Position numbers and translations under genes: made by a program. Of a stretch of 39,388 nt of DNA, positions 1 to 7,514 are shown in pieces (position 1 is the first letter of the stretch; every line of letters begins with the position of its first letter). The notes beneath the pieces are model-generated. The model worked only from the letters and a program-made list of their open reading frames with translations. It did not search any database and was not told where the DNA came from. The stretch is taken from NCBI GenBank assembly GCA_024275635.1, contig JAJRYT010000210.1:1-39388 (forward strand). Reading direction: 5' to 3'. The stretch is from Chloroflexota bacterium (GTDB taxonomy: Bacteria > Chloroflexota > Anaerolineae > Promineifilales > Promineifilaceae).

Positions 1-170
1 ACTGTAAGCCGGTCATTTTTGTCGTTGCCGGGCAGGTCTGATGGCAAACGCTCTCACCTGGCTGGCTTGTTGTGTTGTCTCTGTTCGTTTGTTAATGTGC
101 GATGGGCTTTTTTGCCCGTTTGATCGCAAAACTCAAGTAATGAGTGATCATACTCAGGAATGATAAATTA

Positions 171-227
171 CCTTTACGCTTTCCGCCATACTGGGCGGCC
201 CTTATGGTCGCCTAAAAAGTGTAAAGG
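171..227. repeat. Imperfect inverted repeat downstream of the thioredoxin gene
   Basis: The arms CCTTTACGCTTT (171-182) and AAAGTGTAAAGG (216-227) pair with one G-T wobble, and a smaller CCGCC/GGCGG hairpin sits between them. It lies about 30 bp beyond the stop codon of the minus-strand thioredoxin-like gene, so it could fold at the 3' end of that transcript. There is no T-run, so a classic intrinsic terminator is not supported. It could also be a small palindromic repeat element. The rest of 1-258 holds no gene I can support. Confidence 0.35.
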
Positions 228-258
228 TCATTTTGCTTAAAATAACCCACGCCCAAAT

Positions 259-849
259 TTACAATAACGGTGTGACAACAGCTTCTAATTCTTCGGGCGA
301 AATCATGCCAGTGTGGATGTATTGGATGACGCCGTCACGGTCAATGATGAGGGTCGTGGGGAAGCTGCGAACCTGGTATTGGTCCACGATTTTGCCGGCA
401 GGGTCGAGTAGAACGGGAAAGGTAAAGCTGCTGGTTTCGATGAACGGCCGTACCGTCGCTTCACTTTCCCTGACATTCACAGCCAAAACAACCAATCCTC
501 TATCCTGATACGCTTGATAAAACGCATTAATGCCGGGCATTTCAGCTTTACAGGGCGGGCACCAGGTCGCCCAAAAGTTAACCACAACCACTTCATCAGC
601 ATAGTTTTGTAAACTAATTTCACCGCCGGATAAAGTGTCCGCGGTGAAAATTGGTGCCTGGTATCCTTGGATTGGCGCCGTATTAAGGCTGTTTAAGTCA
701 ATTTCTTGAAAGGATGATCGTAGTGCAAATGCGAACAGAGCCAGGGCTATGACCAGTAAAATTGCGGCGGTAATATGTGACCGATTATTGCGCTGCTTTT
801 GTTTACGGGGCGCGTGCTTTCTGTAACTTCCTTTTTGCGGTTTACTCAT
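259..849 (-). CDS. TlpA/ResA-like thiol-disulfide oxidoreductase, membrane-anchored
   Basis: This 196-aa protein has a basic N-terminus, one membrane segment at about residues 26-44, then a thioredoxin fold outside the membrane. The active site is WCPPC (C97 and C100) in the context NFWATWCPPC, and the cis-proline loop is SFPTT. This is the TlpA/ResA/AhpC-TSA-like redoxin layout, which reduces disulfides of extracytoplasmic proteins, often for cytochrome c maturation. No cytochrome maturation gene is nearby, so the substrate is unknown. It stands alone, divergent from the DUF3105 gene at 1198. The start ATG at 849 gives a typical family length. Confidence 0.88.
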   Translation of the reverse strand: MSKPQKGSYRKHAPRKQKQRNNRSHITAAILLVIALALFAFALRSSFQEIDLNSLNTAPIQGYQAPIFTADTLSGGEISLQNYADEVVVVNFWATWCPPCKAEMPGINAFYQAYQDRGLVVLAVNVRESEATVRPFIETSSFTFPVLLDPAGKIVDQYQVRSFPTTLIIDRDGVIQYIHTGMISPEELEAVVTPLL

Positions 850-1197
850 GCTATTAATGTCTCCTGTTTCTCTCTAAAAATGTACCGCATGCCATCTCAA
901 TTAGATGCAGTTTGATGAAAAAGGTGACAGATGAGTGGCGGGATGACGGGGTAGTGCAATATCCGTATTAGTTTGTTAATCACCAAGAATGTGGGAACGA
1001 ACCGAATGAATGTGCCTGATTGAATCCAACTTCCTGAGTAAATGCTGTGAAAAGGGTCTATCTGCCGCCTGTCCTCTGGTAAAGTCATCAGAATTGCTTA
1101 TGATCTGATCGTACTGTATATCAGGTGAGCGAAGAAGGTTCCCCCTATTCGTCATCAAACGTCATCAAATTGGCATAATCATCTTCATGGAGTTGCT
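850..1197. other. Divergent intergenic region, no gene seen
   Basis: This 348-bp spacer separates two divergent genes and should hold both promoters. Short frames of about 60 codons are present on the minus strand but show no ribosome-binding site or protein-like composition. Upstream of 1198 there is a tandem CGTCATCAAA-type repeat around 1150-1170 and a GGAG ribosome-binding site just before the ATG. No operator could be assigned. Confidence 0.5.
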
Positions 1198-1782
1198 ATG
1201 GCAAAAAGAAAACAACGTAAACGACAGCCGGTCACACCAAAGCGTAACCCACGCCGGACGACAATCATTATTGGCGCGATTATCCTCGGCGTCATCGCCT
1301 TAGGCTATTTGCTATACCTGGGGTTACAGCCGGCAGAAGCCATCGCCGGCCTCGTCAATTTTGGGCGGCAAACACGCGGGCATGACAGCGCCGTCCAAAT
1401 CGAGTTTAGCGACTTGCCGCCAACCGGCGGCACACACAATCCTGCATGGCAAAATTGTGGCATTTACACAGAGCCGGTACGGCCGGAAAATGCCGTCCAC
1501 TCCCTCGAACACGGCGCAGCCTGGATAACCTACCAGCCCGACTTGCCGACCGAGGAAATAGCCGCGCTGCAAGATTTTGTACGCGGCCAGACTTTTATCA
1601 TTTTAAGTCCCTATCCCGATCAACGCAGCCCGGTAGTAGCAACAGCCTGGAGTGTTCAAATTGAACTGGAGTCAGCGACAGATAGCCGCTTGGCCGATTT
1701 TATTGACCGCTATCGTCTCGGCCCAACCACGCCAGAGTTAGGAGCAACTTGTAGTGGCGGTATTGGGGATCCTTTATCCTAG
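1198..1782 (+). CDS. DUF3105 domain protein, membrane-anchored
   Basis: This 194-aa protein has a very basic first 20 residues, one membrane helix at about residues 22-42, and an extracytoplasmic DUF3105 domain. Family hallmarks visible are the GGTHNP block (H80), the CGIY segment with C87, and HSLEHG (H101, H105), which look like metal- or redox-type positions; a second cysteine is near the C-terminus. The biochemical role of the family is unknown. The start is supported by GGAG a few bases upstream. It faces away from the thioredoxin-like gene; a shared role in extracytoplasmic redox is only a guess from adjacency. Confidence 0.85.
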   Translation: MAKRKQRKRQPVTPKRNPRRTTIIIGAIILGVIALGYLLYLGLQPAEAIAGLVNFGRQTRGHDSAVQIEFSDLPPTGGTHNPAWQNCGIYTEPVRPENAVHSLEHGAAWITYQPDLPTEEIAALQDFVRGQTFIILSPYPDQRSPVVATAWSVQIELESATDSRLADFIDRYRLGPTTPELGATCSGGIGDPLS

Positions 1783-1875
1783 CCTGGACAAGCCAGAAAA
1801 GATAATCTGCCTACACTGAAAGCGCTAGTGTCCAGTACCAATTCAAATTCTCTCGCCGCTTAATTAAAATCAGTT

Positions 1876-3207
1876 ATGATCAGGGGTATGCGTAAACATA
1901 CCCCTTTTTTATTGATTTTACTGGCCTATTTTGTCCTCGGCGGGCTGTATGCCAGCTACACACCGAACTGGCAGGCACCCGATGAGCCGGCGCACTATAA
2001 TTATGTCAAGCAATTAGCAAACGGCCGTTTCCCCGTCATGCAGCAAGGCGACTACAACGAAACCTACAAGAACGAGGTGGTCGGCTCCGGATTTGCGCCG
2101 CAGTACTCGATTGATCCCATCACTTACGAAGATTGGCAGCCGCCGCTTTATTACCTGCTGTTAACGCCGGTTTTTTGGCTGACAAACGGCTCTCTGCTGG
2201 CGCTGCGGCTCGTTTCTGTCCTGTTGGGCGGGGGTGTGGTCGTTTTGGCGTATGCGTTGGCGCGGCGGCTGTTTCTCGATGCGATGTGGGCGGCGTGGGG
2301 AACGGCCGTCTTCGTCGCCTTCCTCCCCCAACACTTGTCCATCATAGCCTCCGTCAACAATGATGCCCTGGCAGAATTGTTGATTGCCGCAATTTTGTTT
2401 GTGCTGGTAAGAGACCAGAGATTGGAGATTGGAAACTGGAGATTGTCAGGATTGGGCATTTTACTGGGGTTGGGCTTTTTGACAAAGGGAACGGTTTATC
2501 CGATGGCGCTGGTCATCGGGTTGGCCCTGCTCTGGCGATTCTGGAACGACTGGCGCGGTCTGATTCGGGCCGGGTTGGGGACATTCACGCCTGCCTCCTT
2601 GCTGGGCGCTATCTGGTGGGGGCGCAACATCGCCGTCTACGGCGGGCTGGACATCCTGGGCAAAGCAGCTCACGACGCCGTTGTCATTGGCCAACCGCGC
2701 ACCGCCGACTGGATTGCCGTGCAGGGGTTTGGCCCGGTTGCCCGCCAGTTTATCCAGACGACGTTCAACAGCTTTTGGGGACAATTCGGCTGGATGGCGC
2801 TGCCGATGAACAATCCCGGCTGGCTGTATCCGCTGTTGTGGGTGGGAACGGCCGTTGCCCTTTCAGGCTTACTCCTCAATCTCCAGTCTCTAATCGCCAA
2901 TCGCCAATCACCAATCATCAATCTTCCATCTTCCATCTTACTCATCACTTTTCTGCTAACGTTCACCGTCCACCTCGGCTACAACATCACCTTCGTCCAG
3001 CATCAGGGACGCTACCTGTTCCCGGCGCTGATTCCGATTGGCGTTGGCGTGGCAGTTGGGCTGGGCGCGTGGCTGGCGCTGGCGCAACGACTGCCGTTTC
3101 TCAAACGCTATTCGTTTTTACCCAATTTAATTCCGTTGGGATTGGGGTTGGGGCTGGCGGCGCTGGATTTATGGGCGCTGTTCCGCATCATCGTACCAAA
3201 CTTGTAA
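1876..3207 (+). CDS. Polytopic membrane protein of the DUF2142 / family-39 glycosyltransferase type
   Basis: This 443-aa protein has about ten membrane helices. The first extracytoplasmic loop carries APDEPAHYNY and a later QPPLYYLLL motif, both typical of GT-C fold membrane proteins (DUF2142, related to PMT/ArnT) that move sugars from lipid-linked donors on the outer face. The PDE acidic pair is the expected catalytic region. Two loops (DNA 2411-2446 and 2880-2937) are built from GATTGGA-type heptad repeats translated in frame, giving RLEIGNWRL and QSLIANRQSPI, and so are probably recent insertions. Start choice is uncertain between ATG 1876 and ATG 1888; neither has a good ribosome-binding site. 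Two further glycosyltransferases lie downstream on the other strand. Confidence 0.75.
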   Translation: MIRGMRKHTPFLLILLAYFVLGGLYASYTPNWQAPDEPAHYNYVKQLANGRFPVMQQGDYNETYKNEVVGSGFAPQYSIDPITYEDWQPPLYYLLLTPVFWLTNGSLLALRLVSVLLGGGVVVLAYALARRLFLDAMWAAWGTAVFVAFLPQHLSIIASVNNDALAELLIAAILFVLVRDQRLEIGNWRLSGLGILLGLGFLTKGTVYPMALVIGLALLWRFWNDWRGLIRAGLGTFTPASLLGAIWWGRNIAVYGGLDILGKAAHDAVVIGQPRTADWIAVQGFGPVARQFIQTTFNSFWGQFGWMALPMNNPGWLYPLLWVGTAVALSGLLLNLQSLIANRQSPIINLPSSILLITFLLTFTVHLGYNITFVQHQGRYLFPALIPIGVGVAVGLGAWLALAQRLPFLKRYSFLPNLIPLGLGLGLAALDLWALFRIIVPNL

Positions 3208-3226
3208 AACGATTGGGCAAATTGTT

Positions 3227-3466
3227 TTACACGATTCGGGAGCCTTTGGGGCCGGAAACGGTGACCATTTCCCAGGTCATGGAATCAGTCCGCAGGATGA
3301 TTTCGCGGATTTGGTTGTGGGGAAGCATGATGAGCAAGTGACGGCCGTTGCCATCCACCCACTGCCGCCCCTGCCCCACCGCCACCCAACCCCCATCCAC
3401 CGCCACCCGCCGCACCCGGACGGAACCATCAGGGGAAAAAGTGCAATCAACGCCGATTTTTATCAT
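3227..3466 (-). CDS. Small conserved-looking protein of unknown function
   Basis: This 79-aa product begins MIKIGVDCTF and alternates strand-like and charged stretches (VRVRRVAV, GRQWVDGNGRHLLIML), resembling a small beta-rich domain. Its codon positions look protein-like, whereas the plus-strand frame across the same DNA is a low-complexity HPHRH string. I do not recognise the family. It sits between the convergent membrane glycosyltransferase gene and the repeat tract at 3490-3630. A weak AAGG ribosome-binding site precedes the ATG. Confidence 0.55.
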   Translation of the reverse strand: MIKIGVDCTFSPDGSVRVRRVAVDGGWVAVGQGRQWVDGNGRHLLIMLPHNQIREIILRTDSMTWEMVTVSGPKGSRIV

Positions 3467-3489
3467 TGTATCGCCTTTTCTGTAATCGG

Positions 3490-3630
3490 TAATCCGTATT
3501 CGGTATTCCGTATTCGGTATTCCGTATTCCGTATTCCGTATTCCGTTTACGGATTACGATTTACGGTTTACGGATTACGGTTTACGGATTACGGATTACG
3601 GATTACGGTTTACGGATTACGGTTCACGGG
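3490..3630. repeat. Heptad tandem repeats ATTCCGT / TTACGGA in inverted arrangement
   Basis: About nine 7-bp units of ATTCCGT/ATTCGGT type are followed by about twelve units of TTACGGA/TTACGGT type. The two halves are reverse complements of each other, so the tract can fold into one long imperfect hairpin. It lies just past the 3' end of the glycosyltransferase gene at 3638. The same repeat family recurs at 39107-39220. Confidence 0.85.
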
Positions 3631-3637
3631 CCACCGT

Positions 3638-4438
3638 TCACCGCTTCCGCCAAAACCAGGCCAATTTACGATACTTCACCCATTCGTAATACATCATATA
3701 CAGGCTTAGGCGTAAGCCGTGACGGCCGTCCTTATACCCACCCAGCGTTACGTAACGCCAATGAAATTGTCGCAAAGGCTGGAGGATAAAATTATGTGGG
3801 CGGGGGCGGACGCCCTGCTCTTTGAGGATTTTGGCCTCATAGGTGGAGTAAGCGCGCTGTGTGTGATGGAAATGGGCCACATCGCGGTAGTTGTGGTGGA
3901 TGAGCACATTTTCCAGGTAGCCAATCTCGCCATCCACCACAGCAATTTCATGGACAGGGCGTTCGTAGCGCACTTGGCCGTGTTTGAACAACCGTAGTTG
4001 GTGATCAGGGAACCAGCCTGCGCCCAGCGTCAGCTTACCGAAGATGTAGTTGTGACGAGGCACGTACCAACCCATCTCCGGCCGTTCGGAGATGGCGCTG
4101 CGGATTTCAGCGGCCAACGGCTCTGTGCCCCGCTCGTCGGCGTCTACAAAAAAGACCCAATCGGTCCGGATGGCGTCAAGGGCGGCGTTGCGTTGTTGAG
4201 CGTAATTTTCAAAGTGAGATTGGCAGATTTCTGCGCCACACTCCTGAGCTAGGGCGACCGTCTCATCTTGACTATACGAATCGAAAACAACAACTCGATC
4301 CGCCCAGTGCAGGCTTTCGATACATGCCTGGATATGGTCGGCTTCGTTGAGGGTGAGAATGACGGCCGTTAACTCAGGATCGAGGGATGAGGGCTGAGGA
4401 ATGAGGGATGAGGATTGGGGACTACTTGTCGCTTGCAT
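3638..4438 (-). CDS. Family 2 glycosyltransferase (WaaE/KdtX-like)
   Basis: This 266-aa cytoplasmic GT-A protein has LTAVILTLNEADHI at the nucleotide-binding strand, then VVVFDSYSQDETV and FVDADE as the metal/nucleotide-binding acidic motif, and a C-terminal region with YERPVHE and Y/W-rich segments as in WaaE-type sugar transferases that modify lipid-linked glycans. The open frame extends far upstream, but the previous gene occupies that DNA; ATG 4438 is the first sensible start and overlaps that gene by 17 bp, suggesting translational coupling. The N-terminal 20 residues (SSPQSSSLIPQPSSL) are encoded by heptad repeats at 4381-4420 and are probably a disordered tail. Confidence 0.85.
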   Translation of the reverse strand: MQATSSPQSSSLIPQPSSLDPELTAVILTLNEADHIQACIESLHWADRVVVFDSYSQDETVALAQECGAEICQSHFENYAQQRNAALDAIRTDWVFFVDADERGTEPLAAEIRSAISERPEMGWYVPRHNYIFGKLTLGAGWFPDHQLRLFKHGQVRYERPVHEIAVVDGEIGYLENVLIHHNYRDVAHFHHTQRAYSTYEAKILKEQGVRPRPHNFILQPLRQFHWRYVTLGGYKDGRHGLRLSLYMMYYEWVKYRKLAWFWRKR

Positions 4439-5351
4439 TTTTGCTGCGCCAGAGGGCGGCGGCTTCCTGGTAAGCGCGTCTGAGTTGGGGGTCTGTGGCC
4501 TGCGCCGCTTTGCGCCCCATCCCTTTGTCAACCAGCCAGGCCGCCAACCAGGTCTTGAAACGGCCGTAATGCCGCTCATACAACTGCGCCCGGCTCTGCC
4601 ATAAATTGATGAGGGATTGGGCCGGAATCTGGCGCGTGCTTTCGCCGCCGTAATGGACAATTTCCGCCGCCGGTACGGTATAAATCTCCCAACCCGCCTG
4701 CCGGATGCGCCAGCCCCAATCAATCTCCTCGCAGTACATATGGAAAGATTCATCAAAGCCGCCGGTCGCCTCGACCACGTCGGCGCGGACAAGCATGGAG
4801 GAACCGAGGATAAAATCAACGGGAAATGGTTCGCCATCGGGCCGGTACAGACGCCGAGGATAACGGCCGTTCCAACGACTCTCGTACAATCGGGGCGGCA
4901 GGGGAAACAGGTCAAACAACAACTGTCTGATGCCAGGAAACGCAAACGCACTGTGCTGGAAACGGCCGTCGCCGTACACTAATCGAGGGCCAACCATGCC
5001 CGCTTGCGGCCGTTCCTCCAAGCAGTTGACCAGGTGCGTCAAGGAGCCTTTGCCTAACACCGTGTCCGGGTTGAGAATGAAATAGGCGCGTGGATTTTCG
5101 GCCGCTGCCGCCGCTGCCATTCCCTGGTTGTTGGCCGCGCCAAAGCCGGGGTTATGCTCATTCACAATCAAATTGATATGGGGAAACAGATCGGCAACCA
5201 GTTCAGCCGTGCCATCCGTCGAAGCGTTGTCAACCACCCAGATTCCCACTTGCAACCCGGAATAGGTCGCTGCGGCACAAATAGAACGCAGGCAGTCAGC
5301 CAGGTAATTGCGTACATTCCAGTTTACAATGATGACGGCAATGTCAAGCAT
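4422..5351 (-). CDS. Family 2 glycosyltransferase (rhamnosyltransferase-like)
   Basis: This 309-aa protein opens with IAVIIVNWNVRNYLADCL, then VVDNASTDGT and FILNPDT, the usual GT2 nucleotide-sugar and metal-binding motifs. A central SSMLVRADVVEATGGFDE segment followed by the EEIDWGWR acceptor-side motif is characteristic of rhamnosyltransferase/WbbL-like enzymes of surface polysaccharide synthesis. It lacks membrane helices. It overlaps the next glycosyltransferase, so the pair probably acts on the same glycan. The sugar specificity cannot be read from sequence. Confidence 0.88.
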   Translation of the reverse strand: MLDIAVIIVNWNVRNYLADCLRSICAAATYSGLQVGIWVVDNASTDGTAELVADLFPHINLIVNEHNPGFGAANNQGMAAAAAAENPRAYFILNPDTVLGKGSLTHLVNCLEERPQAGMVGPRLVYGDGRFQHSAFAFPGIRQLLFDLFPLPPRLYESRWNGRYPRRLYRPDGEPFPVDFILGSSMLVRADVVEATGGFDESFHMYCEEIDWGWRIRQAGWEIYTVPAAEIVHYGGESTRQIPAQSLINLWQSRAQLYERHYGRFKTWLAAWLVDKGMGRKAAQATDPQLRRAYQEAAALWRSKNASDK

Positions 5352-5401
5352 AGTTTTTATGATTGATGATTGAAGATTTGGTAATACATAAAGTCCAATC
5401 T

Positions 5402-6562
5402 TTAATCATCACTTATTAATCCCTCATAAAGATCATCGGTCACTGGTTCTAGTCCGGCCCAGCCATAGAAATCGGTAGAGCAGAGGGCGTTGACGCACGC
5501 TTCGGAGGCAGCAAACGGGGGGAGAACGGCCGTTACCTGCCGCGCCAATCCCAATGGGAAATCAGCCCCAAACGCCACCGTCTCGTTAGGAATTTGCGGG
5601 CTGAGAGCGACGATTTGCGTTTCGTTATAAATTCCCGGCGTCGTGTCAAAGATACTGGCGCGAGCGTCGCGCAGACGGTAGCCGCCAAATTCCACCTCGC
5701 CCCACACAATGACGTAACCGATAGGACTGCGGCTGGGCGGCACGCCCAACCGCCGCCAGATTTCCGGCGCATCTTCGCCGTACTGCCACAATCGCTCCTC
5801 GTAAGGCAAAATGGGCGGGATATAGGCCGCCGTCACAAAATCTACTTCCCGGTTGTAAAGCGCCAGCATCAGGCTGCTGGTGGTTGGGAATTCAACAATT
5901 TCGCCCGGTTCCACACCGGCAGCGGCCAATTGGGTTTGGATTGCCAGGAATTCGGGGACACTGGCCGTGTTCACCACGCCCCAACTGCGCCCGGCCAAAT
6001 CCTCGACCGTATTCAAGCCGCTGTCGCGCCGGGTGACGATCATTCCCGCCTGCCAGGTGAGGCCATCGGGCTGAACGGACACCAGGCCGGGCTGGACGCC
6101 GCATTGGGCCTGGGCCTGGGCCGTCCCGGCAGCCGATAAAATGGCGATGGCGTCTTGCGGCGCGGCACACATCAACTCAATGACCATTTGCTCGCTGTCT
6201 AAAATGCCAATTTCAAATTCTAGTCCGGTGGCAGCGGCCAGGGTTTGGGCCAGAGGTTGGGCGCGGGTGGCGATAACGGCCGTTTTCACTACCGGCGGGA
6301 ACAATAGCTGCACAGGCCGTTCTGTTGAACCCAACGGCGATCTGGTCACTTCAACCACAATTTCTTCGGGGACGATACGGGTGACTTCCTGGGTGATGAC
6401 GCGGGTGACGGGAACGGCCGTTTCCGCCGCCGTCACATGACCGCCCTCAACCACAACCAACCGGGTTACTTCCACAAAAGCCACCTGGGGCTGGCACGCC
6501 GATAACAACAGCCAACCAGCCAGCACACTCGCCAATAAACCTGCGAATTTCATTTTACTCAT
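5402..6562 (-). CDS. PhnD-like substrate-binding lipoprotein
   Basis: This 386-aa product has a signal peptide and lipobox LLSAC with lipidated C23, then a linker rich in EVTR/VTRV repeats, then a periplasmic-binding fold of the PhnD/TAXI/SsuA group (VEDLAGRSWGVVNTASVPEF is the usual hinge segment). It would be tethered outside the membrane to capture a small anionic or organic ligand for an ABC importer. No permease or ATPase gene is adjacent, so it is an orphan and the ligand is unknown. EVTR-type linkers are common in binding lipoproteins of Chloroflexota. Confidence 0.8.
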   Translation of the reverse strand: MSKMKFAGLLASVLAGWLLLSACQPQVAFVEVTRLVVVEGGHVTAAETAVPVTRVITQEVTRIVPEEIVVEVTRSPLGSTERPVQLLFPPVVKTAVIATRAQPLAQTLAAATGLEFEIGILDSEQMVIELMCAAPQDAIAILSAAGTAQAQAQCGVQPGLVSVQPDGLTWQAGMIVTRRDSGLNTVEDLAGRSWGVVNTASVPEFLAIQTQLAAAGVEPGEIVEFPTTSSLMLALYNREVDFVTAAYIPPILPYEERLWQYGEDAPEIWRRLGVPPSRSPIGYVIVWGEVEFGGYRLRDARASIFDTTPGIYNETQIVALSPQIPNETVAFGADFPLGLARQVTAVLPPFAASEACVNALCSTDFYGWAGLEPVTDDLYEGLISDD

Positions 6563-6743
6563 ATAATCGCCAACAAAAAGATGTCGCCAAAACTACTATC
6601 GGAGCGTGGCTCACCGCGCCCCAACACAGCTTATCATAGTTTAGCCCGCCAATCGACGAAAAGGCAACGAATGCTCAGACTGGTTTAAGGTGAGCAAAGT
6701 TTTCACGTTCCCAGCTTGAGTTTCGATCATTTTTGGGTCTCTG

Positions 6744-6884
6744 GGATTTCGCGTGGTTAGTTCGCCGGATGGTTAATTTTTTGACACGAAGGGCACGAAT
6801 TTTCACGAATTTTCACGAATTTTCTTATTATTCGTGTCATTCGTGTTATTCGTGTCAAGTTTTTTCCTCGACCCCGCGAAATCC
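6744..6884. repeat. Nested inverted repeat with internal tandem units
   Basis: The outer arms GGATTTCGCG (6744-6753) and CGCGAAATCC (6875-6884) are perfect. Inside them TTGACACGAA and TTCGTGTCAA form a second pair, and between those lie tandem CACGAATTTT units and ATTCGTGTC/ATTCGTGTT units. The block lies in the 331-bp gap (6563-6893) between the binding lipoprotein and the 35-aa gene. No gene is seen in the gap; frames reading through it are low-complexity. It resembles a small non-coding mobile or structural element. Confidence 0.6.
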
Positions 6885-6893
6885 TAAAGAACC

Positions 6894-7001
6894 TCATTTT
6901 TTACGGAAGTGCTTGATGGTGATAATAATAACGGCCGTTACCACACCCAATACCGCCAACAGCGACAAAATATACCCAATATTAAATCCAACCGCCTCCA
7001 T
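6894..7001 (-). CDS. 35-aa single-helix membrane protein
   Basis: The peptide begins MEAVGFNIGYILSLLAVLG, continues as a hydrophobic helix (VVTAVIIITI) and ends KHFRKK, giving one membrane segment with a positive C-terminal tail on the cytoplasmic side. A strong AGGAGG ribosome-binding site lies six bases before the ATG, the best in this part of the window, which argues the gene is real although very short. It is divergent from the second small membrane protein gene at 7359. Function is unknown. The ACGGCCGT octamer lies inside it and encodes TAV. Confidence 0.65.
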   Translation of the reverse strand: MEAVGFNIGYILSLLAVLGVVTAVIIITIKHFRKK

Positions 7002-7097
7002 TTTTTCCTCCTAATAACGCTCCCTTGACGTCAAAACCCGGTCACACTCTACGAAAAACCAGGCTGCTATTACCCTGACTTTATGGTTTTTAGGGGT

Positions 7098-7134
7098 CTA
7101 TCTCTCCGGAAACTTGAAGTTTCCGGAGAGATAG
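7098..7134. repeat. Perfect palindrome, copy 1 (core CCGGAAACTTGAAGTTTCCGG)
   Basis: An 18-bp arm (7098-7115) and its exact complement (7117-7134) flank a single central base. The outer arm reads CTATCTCT on one side and AGAGATAG on the other. AGGGGT just before it and ACCCCT shortly after could extend the stem. It lies in the divergent spacer between the two small membrane protein genes. Confidence 0.85.
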
Positions 7135-7217
7135 GGTTGCTAAACCCCTCATTTTTAGAAAGTCGCGGTACTATACCCGCATCACATAAACATGTCATCC
7201 TGTAAACACAATGGGCT

Positions 7218-7250
7218 ATTTCCCCGGAAACTTGAAGTTTCCGGGGAAAT
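7218..7250. repeat. Perfect palindrome, copy 2, same core with different arms
   Basis: The same central 21-bp core as the palindrome at 7098 is flanked here by ATTTCC and GGAAAT. The arms differ from copy 1 but still pair perfectly, so the two copies differ by compensated changes. The two copies are about 120 bp apart in one spacer (7002-7358), which otherwise holds no gene I can support. Confidence 0.85.
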
Positions 7251-7358
7251 GTTGTCAATTGTAAGATATTCATTGGAAAACCCATCCAGATATTGACGAC
7301 AGGGGCAACAATATGACAAAATCTTCGTATAAACTAATGTCACTTAAGGAGACATGTA

Positions 7359-7508
7359 ATGGAAACGCTTATCATGAAATATGGATTGATCACTTTGCCG
7401 ACCGTATTAACCGGCCTCTATCTCCTGCGAGTGTTGCAAAAGCTTTATCAGGAAAAATCAAAGCAGAAGCGGCAGCCCGCTCCTATCACGATTAGAAGAG
7501 AGGATTAG
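7359..7508 (+). CDS. 49-aa single-helix membrane protein upstream of the metallopeptidase
   Basis: The frame METLIMKYGLITLPTVL continues into a short hydrophobic helix (LTGLYLLRVL) followed by a very basic, glutamine-rich tail (KSKQKRQP). An AAGGAG ribosome-binding site lies about eight bases before the ATG. The stop codon is six bases before the ATG of the YugP-type peptidase gene, and the end of this gene carries that gene's ribosome-binding sequence, so the two are likely translated from one mRNA. A longer overlapping frame from 7313 lacks membrane character and is less likely. Function is unknown; a partner or substrate of the peptidase is possible. Confidence 0.6.
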   Translation: METLIMKYGLITLPTVLTGLYLLRVLQKLYQEKSKQKRQPAPITIRRED

Positions 7509-7514
7509 AAAACA

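Noticed and set aside
897..1158. Two short minus-strand frames between the thioredoxin-like and DUF3105 genes
   Set aside because: No ribosome-binding sites, no recognisable composition and mutual overlap.
3490..3630. Possible CRISPR array in the short repeats
   Set aside because: Units are 7 bp with no spacers and occur in inverted sets; no cas gene is present.
7313..7495. A 60-codon frame overlapping the 49-aa membrane protein gene
   Set aside because: It has no ribosome-binding site and no membrane or domain character, while the overlapping frame at 7359 has AAGGAG and a clear helix.
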